Below are positions 26,509 through 33,096 of a stretch of DNA of 64,000 nt, piece after piece. The DNA is taken from NCBI RefSeq assembly GCF_001667035.1, contig NZ_LZIR01000075.1:1-64000 (forward strand), read 5' to 3'. Source of the DNA: Mycobacterium sp. 852002-51057_SCH5723018 (GTDB taxonomy: Bacteria > Actinomycetota > Actinomycetes > Mycobacteriales > Mycobacteriaceae). The position numbers were made by a program, and so were the translations under genes. The notes beneath the pieces were generated by a model. That model saw only the letters and a program-made list of their open reading frames with translations. It had not been told where the DNA came from and ran no database searches. Every line of letters begins with the position of its first letter. The first letter of the stretch is position 1.

Positions 26509-26837
26509 GTGAGAGGCACCGCTCCGCCGTTTCCAGGGATATTCGCCCACGGTCGGCTGTTGGACCGGATTAGGCTTGAATCTGGGAAGTACTTGGCAGT
26601 AATGGAAGACGGAATACCAGCATCTTGGGAGGGACGCGCGCTACATGTCAATAGTCTCGCGCATCCGTATAATTCCTATATGTTCAAGAGTCTACCTGAG
26701 AACTGGCAGATCGAAGTTTCTGAAGTCGCACCCGGAGTTGGTCGACCGGGTGGGTCGATACAGGTGCGAATACTTAACTCAGTAGGGCGATGACACCTGA
26801 AGAGCTAACCGATCCTGATATGGGTGTATTGGAATGA
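26509..26837 (+). pseudogene. Displaced, frameshifted TNT toxin-tip fragment
   Basis: The frame through 26515-26790 encodes a TNT-like C-terminal domain: LLDRIRLESGKYLA, WEGRALHVNSLAHPYNSYMF and GVGRPGGSIQVRIL align with the DRxG, RALP, PYHxY and FGQPGGGxQY blocks of TNT. It then hits TGA, but in the +1 frame MTPEELTDPDMGVLE continues as the normal TNT C-terminal tail and stops in an ATGA shared with the Imm61 gene. One base therefore seems lost near 26786. No upstream export region exists, so this is an orphan tip. The His of PYHxY is replaced by Asn, a further sign of decay or divergence. Confidence 0.65.
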
Positions 26838-27370
26838 CGGGCCCCATAGAAATCTCATCACAACTCGAGCAATGGGCTAAGCGAGCTGATTACACGCTGA
26901 CGCCTGGATCGCGTACCGGTGATGGCCGCGCGGTATTCTGGGCATCGTTGGGCGAGATCCGACTGCTGATCGGGAGGAACCGGGACGGCTGGCTAGTCGT
27001 TACCGATTCGGATCGCATGGGACCAGAACATTTCGTTCTGGCTGCTCCATCGAGTACCACCATTGAAAAGTATTTTTTTGGAAGGTTCGCGTTATCTCTA
27101 AGGTCCAGCCATGGTTTATCCCGCATGCGCGTTCCGAACTCAGCCGAGAGAATGTCAAACCATTACAATATCGACACGCGTTTGTTTGAAGGTGTTGAGC
27201 GGTTCGCGTTAATCGCTTCTGATGGCTCTACAGTGGCTATAGGCAGCGCTGACAGGGTTACTGCAAGAGCAGAACTTACTAAGCTGGCACGGTATCTGAC
27301 GGCGACGGTAGATCAGATTGAAGCGTCGGCCGTCGATCCTGACGGAAAACCGCTCTTCGAGCCTCTATAG
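26834..27370 (+). CDS. Imm61-family immunity protein (IFT/Rv3902c-like)
   Basis: 178 residues. It matches the Imm61 family that includes the TNT antitoxin IFT (Rv3902c) as I remember it: LEQWAKRADYTLTPGS, RAVFWASLGEIRLLIGR, GWLVVTDSDRMGPEHFVLAAPS, IEKYFFGRF and the C-terminal AVDPDGKPLFEPL. IFT blocks TNT by binding the toxin in the cytoplasm. Here the gene is coupled by ATGA to the broken TNT fragment rather than to the intact toxin 1.4 kb upstream, so it looks like the remains of a second toxin-immunity cassette. Whether it also protects against the intact TNT is open. Confidence 0.8.
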   Translation: MTGPIEISSQLEQWAKRADYTLTPGSRTGDGRAVFWASLGEIRLLIGRNRDGWLVVTDSDRMGPEHFVLAAPSSTTIEKYFFGRFALSLRSSHGLSRMRVPNSAERMSNHYNIDTRLFEGVERFALIASDGSTVAIGSADRVTARAELTKLARYLTATVDQIEASAVDPDGKPLFEPL

Positions 27371-27384
27371 GACAACTGGCCTCG

Positions 27385-27475
27385 AACTACTCGCCATGGT
27401 CAAGCAGATCCGACGACCCGAGTGTCCGCTCCACCTGCACCTCGATGACAACCCGTCGCGGATTGGGCCGTGGGG
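27385..27475. repeat. Partial duplicate of the 3' end of the Rv2074-like flavoprotein gene
   Basis: This stretch aligns base for base with 29981-30071, the 3' end of the minus-strand flavoprotein gene, with roughly one mismatch in seven or eight. In minus-strand translation it encodes PRPNPRRVVIEVQVERTLGSSDLLDHGE, against RPNPRRVVIEVQVERVLGSSDLLDRGD in the intact gene, up to the same stop position. The copy ends abruptly where toxin-linker coding sequence begins. It forms a direct repeat bracketing the ART and small-gene cassettes. Confidence 0.85.
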
Positions 27476-27479
27476 GTGA

Positions 27480-28090
27480 AGTGGAGAGCCGCACGGGGCA
27501 GGCGATGGCGGTCCGCCAGGCGGCCGCCAACCCAAGGTGCCACCCGACGGCGGCAAACCTCCGGGACACGGCGACAATGGCGGGCAACATGACGGCCCTC
27601 CCGACAGCGCCGACCACCCAAGCCCCTCCAGCACGCTGAACTCGGATGATCTGTCAGCATTAGCCGACTACACTGGGTCCGGCTATCGAGACTTAAACGA
27701 CGCGTTGAGGAGCAATGCTGTGGATGCAACTCAACATGCTCGTATCGAAGCCATTAAAAATGCTTTGCAGAAGCTCCCAACGTATCGCGGATCGGTAACC
27801 CGGGGCACAAACCTTCCGTCCGAGGCGCTTGCGCAATATCGAATGGGTGAAGTGATCACAGAAAAAGCTTTCTTAAGTACTAGCACGAGTCCTGCTGTTG
27901 CAAGGTCTCCAGCCTTCTCTGGCAATGTGGAATTCAGGATCTTCTCCAAGACGGGGCGCGATGTCTCGTCCGTTCGTTGTTCCCTCGAGAGCGTGAGATA
28001 TTGTTTCCGCCTGGTACGAGTTTCTTTGTTGCGAGTAAAACATATAGACCCTTTGACAGGCAAACGATTATTGAAACGATCGAACCGTGA
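27480..28090 (+). pseudogene. ADP-ribosyltransferase toxin tip with Pro/Gly linker, broken by a frameshift
   Basis: From 27480 an open frame encodes a Gly/Pro linker (GEPHGAGDGGPPGG) like that of the large toxin, then an ART domain of the VIP2/C3 exoenzyme type. Present are YRGSVTRGT with the first-block Arg, and FLSTSTS (the STS motif). Near 27972 one base is missing: the continuation with the catalytic E-x-E (REREILFPPGTSFFVASK, glutamates at 27989-27997) lies in the +2 frame and ends at the TGA at 28088-28090. Unshifted, the frame runs on into the next gene. No export domain precedes it, so it is an orphan tip cassette starting right after the duplicated flavoprotein 3' end. A sequencing error is an alternative. 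Confidence 0.75.
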
Positions 28091-28136
28091 AATCAATGAC
28101 ATCCAACCCAACCTATTAGAGATAGGAGCGCTCATA

Positions 28137-28352
28137 GTGAGTAGAGAAATCGCCGGCAAGATTTTCTCGACCCCAGAGGAGGCAGGTGTAACTCCGCCGA
28201 CAGAAGAGTTGGCGGAAGCACGGAAAGCGTTCGATGAGTTTCAGGCGAAGGTGGACGCGGTGGCTCCGGAAGATCGAGTCACTGAAGTCTCACCTAAGCT
28301 CTGGGACGACATATCTGGCACTGAATATGACCCTCGGCGTAAAGATAGTTAG
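28137..28352 (+). CDS. Small acidic array protein, copy 1 (71 aa); candidate ART immunity
   Basis: 71 residues from a GTG preceded by ATAGGAGC (MSREIAGKIFSTPEEAG...). Signature blocks are IAGKIF, TPPT, DAVAPEDRVTEVSPKLWDD and SGTEYDP. Two close paralogues lie at 29452 and 29721. It starts 46 bases after the restored stop of the ART tip, so it is the natural candidate for that toxin's immunity gene. Because of the ART frameshift the same frame is open from 27480, and the pair would formally read as one fusion protein; I regard the internal GTG as the true start because the paralogues begin there. Family not recognised. Confidence 0.7.
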   Translation: MSREIAGKIFSTPEEAGVTPPTEELAEARKAFDEFQAKVDAVAPEDRVTEVSPKLWDDISGTEYDPRRKDS

Positions 28353-28402
28353 AGCGCGAGTCGGAGAAACCAATATCGGTTGAGGAGCTCAGGAGGAACG
28401 GC

Positions 28403-28486
28403 ATGCTGATCGAGCCGTCCGACCCTGCCCCGCATGAGAACCCACCAGATTCGCCGCCAGAGAGTGGGCCGCCCAAGGAGGTCTAA
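28403..28486 (+). CDS. Possible 27-residue Pro-rich peptide or remnant of a toxin linker
   Basis: ATG at 28403 follows a strong AGGAGGAAC site and encodes 27 residues rich in Pro and Glu (SDPAPHENPPDSPPE). The PHENPP/PPDSPP pattern resembles the GGPHEP linker of the large toxin, so this may be a leftover of a lost toxin tip rather than a working gene. It ends 4 bases before the next ATG, which has its own AAGGAGGT site inside this ORF, so it could act as a leader for that gene. Confidence 0.3.
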   Translation: MLIEPSDPAPHENPPDSPPESGPPKEV

Positions 28487-28490
28487 CGGA

Positions 28491-29075
28491 ATGAGAAGGG
28501 ACACGCTCACCGATATGCATGACCAAGATATTGAGGAATTGATCAACCATTATAATAGGTGGCGGCAAATTTTTCGATATGCTAACCAATCGGTGCCGAA
28601 TGAACCAATTTGGGAAAACGGGCGACTTTATTTTCGCGAAGGTTACCCCAATCCGGGCTGGTCGGCGCTCATCCTGGAATTTAGTTCTGACGGACACTAT
28701 GCAGTCCTCCATGCATCGACTGAACGACGCAACACTCCCCTGGAATCCACTCGTGCGGTGTTTTCGCAAGTGCAAGATGCGGGCAAGTACATAATGTACG
28801 AAGTTGCAGACCTACTTCGAGTTTCGATTGGGCTCAAACCTTTAGAACGGCAATGGCGCGATGCCGGCCTCGACGCTAGCGTGCGTAAGGTGACTTTGTC
28901 TGATAAGCAAGCGAAGTATGAGTTAGTTACGGATCCCACGGTCTATTTTATTGCATATTCTGGAGGCATTCAGCCTTTCAATCATATTCTGCCTCTATCG
29001 TATGATCAGCTAGACTCCCAGCTGCTCGAAGGATTTCCTTCTCGTGTGACTGCCCAGCTGGCAGGGTCCGGCTAG
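28491..29075 (+). CDS. Putative immunity protein, distant relative of the 25437-26078 product
   Basis: 194 residues from the ATG at 28491, preceded at eight bases by AAGGAGGT. The frame is open upstream to 28434 but without a better start. No recognised family. Shared order with the 25437 protein: VFSQVQDAGKYIMYEVADLL, then RQWRDAGLDASVRKVTL, then LPLSYDQLDSQLLEGFP, matching that protein's DAEKY, WYKEGIDPNV and LTYEELDGALREGIP blocks. Like that gene it is followed by a 92-96-residue paralogous gene, so the two stretches look like parallel cassettes. AT-rich compared with the core. No intact toxin precedes it. Confidence 0.65.
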   Translation: MRRDTLTDMHDQDIEELINHYNRWRQIFRYANQSVPNEPIWENGRLYFREGYPNPGWSALILEFSSDGHYAVLHASTERRNTPLESTRAVFSQVQDAGKYIMYEVADLLRVSIGLKPLERQWRDAGLDASVRKVTLSDKQAKYELVTDPTVYFIAYSGGIQPFNHILPLSYDQLDSQLLEGFPSRVTAQLAGSG

Positions 29076-29117
29076 CCTTGGCTTGCTACCCGCGTATATT
29101 CGCATTGCGATAGTGCA

Positions 29118-29408
29118 GTGAACCCTCTATTTGAAAGGCATGTATTGACATTTGCGGTAGTCTACTCATCAAGAGAAGACAGGTATTCGATCGGCGTCGA
29201 ATCGCCTTCCGGCCGTTACTATGCATCGATACCAGTAAGCAATGGGATCGTTGACTACGAAGAGTATTACGAGATTACCAAAGACCAATATCATCAGTTT
29301 CTGCGTGACAAAGCAGCAGCGATTGATTTCGTAGAAGCTTGCCGTCGGCGTGAGCACGATGACCTGCTCTTGCAGAGACCGGGAAGTAACCGCGGAACTC
29401 CCGTGTAG
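29118..29408 (+). CDS. Small putative immunity-array protein, copy 2 (96 aa)
   Basis: 96 residues from a GTG at 29118 (a later start near the conserved DRYSIGVES is possible). It is the paralogue of 26211-26489: GRYYASIPVSNGIVDYEEYYEI, FVEACRRREHDDLLL and PGSNRGTPV are shared almost exactly, and the DNA of that core is nearly identical. Family and function unknown; position in the array suggests immunity or accessory function. Confidence 0.65.
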   Translation: MNPLFERHVLTFAVVYSSREDRYSIGVESPSGRYYASIPVSNGIVDYEEYYEITKDQYHQFLRDKAAAIDFVEACRRREHDDLLLQRPGSNRGTPV

Positions 29409-29451
29409 CACGCGACAAACATATGCAAACCATAGATGAGAGGAGTTTGAA

Positions 29452-29670
29452 GTGGCCAAGGAGATTGCTGGAAAGATCTTTTTGACGGCCGAAGAGGCGG
29501 GTGCCGCTCCGCCGTCGGAAGAGAAGCTCGCGCGTGCACGGAAACTCTTCGACGAGTTCCAGAAGAAGGTAGATGCCGTAGCCGAGGAAGACCGTCCGAC
29601 GGAAATCTCGCCAAAGTTCTGGGATGATGTATCTGGTACTGAGTACGACCCTCAGCGGAAAGAGCAATAG
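29452..29670 (+). CDS. Small acidic array protein, copy 2 (72 aa)
   Basis: 72 residues from a GTG after GAGGAGT (MAKEIAGKIFLTAEEAGAAPP...). Paralogue of 28137-28352 and 29721-29936, sharing IAGKIF, AVAEEDRPTEISPKFWDD and SGTEYDPQRK. Hydrophilic, acidic, probably helical. No toxin tip is attached, so it is an orphan copy. Function unknown; candidate immunity protein by association. Confidence 0.65.
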   Translation: MAKEIAGKIFLTAEEAGAAPPSEEKLARARKLFDEFQKKVDAVAEEDRPTEISPKFWDDVSGTEYDPQRKEQ

Positions 29671-29720
29671 GCGCGGGAGCGACCGACTCCAGGCTGTGAA
29701 CAGATTATGGGAGAGGACGA

Positions 29721-29936
29721 ATGGCGAAGCACATTGCTGGCAAAATCTTTTCTACTCCAGAAGAGGCCGGGGTTACTCCGCCCACCCAAGAGGAGCTGGC
29801 TGAAATCCGAAAGCAATTTGACGAATTCGAGCAAAAGATAAACGCCGTGGCTCCGGAAGATCGAGTCAGAGAAGTGTCTCCGAAGTTTTGGGACGACACC
29901 TCAGGCACCGAGTACGAAAACTGGAACCGAGAGTAG
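29721..29936 (+). CDS. Small acidic array protein, copy 3 (71 aa)
   Basis: 71 residues from an ATG after GGGAGAGGA (MAKHIAGKIFSTPEEAGVTPP...). Third paralogue of the family at 28137 and 29452; the N-terminal half is closer to the first copy, the C-terminus diverges (SGTEYENWNRE). Last gene of the array: 46 bases beyond it is the stop of the minus-strand flavoprotein gene. Function unknown. Confidence 0.65.
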   Translation: MAKHIAGKIFSTPEEAGVTPPTQEELAEIRKQFDEFEQKINAVAPEDRVREVSPKFWDDTSGTEYENWNRE

Positions 29937-29982
29937 CTCTTAGGTCGCCACGATGTCCGGTCCGACCTAATCGACCCAAGAA

Positions 29983-30396
29983 CTAGTCGCCGCGGTCAAG
30001 CAGATCCGACGACCCGAGCACCCTTTCCACCTGTACCTCGATGACCACCCGTCGCGGGTTGGGCCGGGGCGTGCGATACCGCTGGGCATAGCGCAGTTCG
30101 GCATCACGCACGGCGTCGGCGTCGCTGTTCACCTTCGACCGGCCCTCCAGCGACAGCCACCGCGCGCCGTCGACCTGGCTGAGCACGGCCATCCCGGCTC
30201 GGTCGGCGTTCACGGCCTTCTGCGAGCCACCGGTGGTGATGACCCGTGCGATGTGGGTCTTGGGATCGAAGGTGAAACCCACGGCCACCACATGCGGCGA
30301 GTTGTCGGCCCGCAGCGTGGTCAGCATGGCCAAATGACGTTCGGACAGGAATGCCAACGCATCGTCGGTAAGCCGGGTAGTGGTATTCGCCATCAC
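29983..30396 (-). CDS. F420-binding split-barrel flavoprotein, Rv2074-like
   Basis: 137 residues: NTTTRLTDDALAFLSERHLAMLTTLRADNSPHVVAVGFTFD, then ARVITTGGSQKAVNADR and the C-terminal RRVVIEVQVERVLGSSDLLDRG. Split beta-barrel fold of the pyridoxamine-oxidase/F420 reductase group. The M. tuberculosis homologue Rv2074 was reported as an F420-dependent biliverdin reductase; activity here is inferred. Divergent from the SDR gene over 32 bases. A degenerate copy of its last ~90 bases lies at 27385-27475. Confidence 0.9.
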   Translation of the reverse strand: MMANTTTRLTDDALAFLSERHLAMLTTLRADNSPHVVAVGFTFDPKTHIARVITTGGSQKAVNADRAGMAVLSQVDGARWLSLEGRSKVNSDADAVRDAELRYAQRYRTPRPNPRRVVIEVQVERVLGSSDLLDRGD

Positions 30397-30428
30397 CGCC
30401 CACGCTAGCGCAGGTAATAATCGCAGCC

Positions 30429-31178
30429 GTGGACGACACGGGCGCCGGTCCAGTGCTAATCCTGGGCGGCCGCAGCGAAATCGGCATCGACCTGGCGCGG
30501 CGCTTGGCGCCCGGGGCGACGGTGGTGCTCGCCGCGCGCAACGCGGACCAACTCGACGAAGAGGTCGCCACCCTGAAAGCCGCCGGCGCCGCGGCGGTGC
30601 ATACCAAAGAATTCGACGCGGACGACCTGGCCTCGCACGGCCCGCTGGTCGCCGAGGTCGTCGCGGAACACGGACCGATCAACACCGCGGTGCTCGCGTT
30701 CGGCATCCTGGGCGACCAGGCCCGCGCCGAGACCGACGCCGCGCACGCGGTGGCCATCGTGCACACCGACTACGTCGACCAAGTCAGCATGCTCACCCAC
30801 CTGGCCGCCGCGATGCGCCAAGCCGGCCGGGGCTCGCTGGTGGTGTTCTCCTCGGTCGCCGGGGTCCGGGTGCGCCGCGCCAATTACGTCTATGGTTCGG
30901 CGAAGGCCGGCCTGGACGGCTTCGCCAGCGGGCTGGCCGACGCGCTGCACGGCACCGGCGTACGGCTGCTCATCGCGCGCCCGGGCTTCGTCATCGGACG
31001 CATGACCGAAGGCATGAGGCCCGCGCCGCTGTCCAGCACCCCAGAGCAGGTGGCCGCCGCAACCGCGCGTGCGCTGGCGAAGGGACGTCGCACCGTGTGG
31101 ATCCCCTGGTCACTGCGGCCGATGTTCTTCGTGATGCGGCTGCTGCCGCAGTTCGTCTGGCGAAGGATGCCCCGATGA
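30429..31178 (+). CDS. Short-chain dehydrogenase/reductase, Rv2073c-like
   Basis: 249 residues from a GTG. Rossmann nucleotide-binding motif ILGGRSEIG near the N-terminus (a variant of TGxxxGxG), the NAG-equivalent ILGDQA region, catalytic Ser in VVFSSVAG and the YGSAK active site. The C-terminus has a hydrophobic segment (MFFVMRLLPQFVW) seen in DprE2-like SDRs, which suggests membrane association. The ATGA overlap with cobL puts it in the cobLMK operon, as in M. tuberculosis, though a direct cobalamin role is not known. Confidence 0.9.
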   Translation: MDDTGAGPVLILGGRSEIGIDLARRLAPGATVVLAARNADQLDEEVATLKAAGAAAVHTKEFDADDLASHGPLVAEVVAEHGPINTAVLAFGILGDQARAETDAAHAVAIVHTDYVDQVSMLTHLAAAMRQAGRGSLVVFSSVAGVRVRRANYVYGSAKAGLDGFASGLADALHGTGVRLLIARPGFVIGRMTEGMRPAPLSSTPEQVAAATARALAKGRRTVWIPWSLRPMFFVMRLLPQFVWRRMPR

Positions 31179-32344
31179 TCGTCGTGGTCGGCATCGGCGC
31201 CGACGGCATGGCCGGTCTCGCCGAAACATCGCGCGCCGAATTGCGCAGGGCCACAGTGGTTTACGGGTCCAGAAGACAGCTTGACCTGCTCGACGACACC
31301 GTGCCCGCGCCCCGACGCGAGTGGCCGTCACCGATGCTGCCCGCGCTGCAAACCCTGCTCGGCGATCACCCCACCGACATCCACGTGGTGGCCAGCGGCG
31401 ACCCGCTGCTGCACGGCATCGGCGGCACGCTGATCCGGCTGCACGGGCCCGACCGGGTCAAAGTCCTGCCGCACGTGTCCTCGGTGACGCTGGCCTGCGC
31501 CCGGATGGGCTGGAACGTCCACGACACAGAAGCGATCAGTCTGGTCACCGCCCAGCCGCACACCGCGGTGCGCCGCGGCGGACAGGCGATCGTGCTGTCA
31601 CAAAACCGGTCCACCCCCAAGGCGCTGGCGGTGCTGCTCAACGCCCACGGCCGTGGTGACTCCGAATTCATCGTGCTCGAACGGCTCGGCGCCCCAACCG
31701 AACTGCGCCGCGACGGCACCGCCCGCCAGTGGGCCGACGACGCGCCCGACGTTGACGACCTCAACGTCATCGCCGTCCGCTACCTGCCCGACGAGCGCAC
31801 CTCGTCCATGCCCGACGACGCGTTCGTCCACGACGGGCAGATCACCAAACACGGGATCAGGGCGGTGACCCTGGCCGCGCTGGCGCCGCGACCGGGGGAG
31901 CGGCTGTGGGACGTCGGCGCGGGCTCGGGCAGCATCGGCGTCGAATGGTGCCGAAGTTGGCGGGGTTGCACCGCCGTGGCGTTCGAACGCGACGAGCTGC
32001 GCCGGGTCAACGTCGGGTTCAATGCCGCGGCCTTCGGCGTCACCATCGACGTGCGGGGCGAAGCGCCGCGCGCCTTCGACGGCGCCGAAGCGCCGTCGGC
32101 GATCTTCATCGGCGGCGGCCTGACCCAGCCGGGCCTGCTCGACGCGTGCCTCGACCACTTGCCGACCGGCGGACGGCTGATCGCCAACGCCGTCACCGCC
32201 GAATCGGAATCCGTTCTTACACAGGCCTATTCGCGCTTCGGCGGCCAGCTTCGGCGCTTCCAGCACTATCAGGGCGAGCCGCTGGGCGGCTTCACCGGAT
32301 GGCGCCCCCAGATGCCGGTCACCCAATGGGCGGTGACCAGGTGA
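31175..32344 (+). CDS. cobL: Precorrin-6B C5,15-methyltransferase (decarboxylating) CobL
   Basis: 389 residues, two methyltransferase halves: an N-terminal CobE-type tetrapyrrole methylase (IVVVGIGADGMAGL, then VASGDPLLHGIGGTL) and a C-terminal CobT-type Rossmann methyltransferase with the SAM site LWDVGAGSGSIGVEW. It methylates C5 and C15 of precorrin-6B and decarboxylates the acetate side chain, giving precorrin-8X. Start ATG in ATGA with the SDR; stop in GTGA with cobM. Confidence 0.96.
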   Translation: MIVVVGIGADGMAGLAETSRAELRRATVVYGSRRQLDLLDDTVPAPRREWPSPMLPALQTLLGDHPTDIHVVASGDPLLHGIGGTLIRLHGPDRVKVLPHVSSVTLACARMGWNVHDTEAISLVTAQPHTAVRRGGQAIVLSQNRSTPKALAVLLNAHGRGDSEFIVLERLGAPTELRRDGTARQWADDAPDVDDLNVIAVRYLPDERTSSMPDDAFVHDGQITKHGIRAVTLAALAPRPGERLWDVGAGSGSIGVEWCRSWRGCTAVAFERDELRRVNVGFNAAAFGVTIDVRGEAPRAFDGAEAPSAIFIGGGLTQPGLLDACLDHLPTGGRLIANAVTAESESVLTQAYSRFGGQLRRFQHYQGEPLGGFTGWRPQMPVTQWAVTR

Positions 32345-33096
32345 CCGTGTATTTCATCGGCGCGGGCCCGGGCGCCGCCGACCTCATCACCGTCCGCGGC
32401 CAACGGCTGCTGCAACGTTGCCAAACGTGCCTCTACGCGGGCTCCATCATGCCCGACGACCTGCTAACGCTGTGCCCGTCCGGCGCGAACATCGTTGACA
32501 CCGGCCCCTTGACGCTAGATCAGATCATCACCGCACTCGCCGACGCCGACGCCGCCGGCCACGACGTCGCACGGCTGCACTCCGGCGACCCGTCGCTGTA
32601 CAGCGCGCTGGCCGAGCAGTGCCGACGACTCGACGCGCTTGCCATCGACTACGAGATCGTGCCCGGCGTACCAGCTTTCGCCGCGGCGGCGGCCGAACTC
32701 AAACGCGAACTGACCGTTCCGGGGGTGGCTCAGACCGTCACGCTGACCCGGGTAGCGACCCTGTCGACAGCCATGCCGCCCGGCGAGGACCTGGCAACCC
32801 TCGCCAAATCGGGCGCCACCCTGGTCCTCCACCTGGCCGCCGCCCAAATCGACGCCATCGTCCCGCAACTGCTCGAAGGGGGCTACCGAGCCGAAACACC
32901 CGCCGCCGTCGTGGCTTTCGCGAGCTGGCCGCAGCAGACCGTGCTGCGCGGCACGCTGGCCGGCATCACCGAGCAGATGCGCGACGCCAACATCACCAAG
33001 ACCGCCGTGATCATCGTCGGCGAGGTGCTCGCCACCGAAGGGTTCACCGACAGCTACCTCTACTCGACCGGGCGCACCCGCGGGAACCGGCACTGA
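32341..33096 (+). CDS. cobM: Precorrin-4 C11-methyltransferase CobM
   Basis: 251 residues from a GTG that overlaps the cobL stop (MTVYFIGAGPGAADLITVRG). SAM-dependent tetrapyrrole methylase: GAGPGAADLITVRG, the RLHSGDPSLY motif, PGVPAFAAAAA and the C-terminal GFTDSYLYS. Methylates C11 of precorrin-4. The frame is open well upstream within cobL, but the family begins here. The stop overlaps the cobK ATG. Confidence 0.96.
   Translation: MTVYFIGAGPGAADLITVRGQRLLQRCQTCLYAGSIMPDDLLTLCPSGANIVDTGPLTLDQIITALADADAAGHDVARLHSGDPSLYSALAEQCRRLDALAIDYEIVPGVPAFAAAAAELKRELTVPGVAQTVTLTRVATLSTAMPPGEDLATLAKSGATLVLHLAAAQIDAIVPQLLEGGYRAETPAAVVAFASWPQQTVLRGTLAGITEQMRDANITKTAVIIVGEVLATEGFTDSYLYSTGRTRGNRH

Noticed and set aside
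22186..29936. Prophage or insertion sequence carrying the toxin array
   Set aside because: No integrase, transposase or terminal inverted repeats were found; the only boundary mark is the flavoprotein 3'-end duplication.
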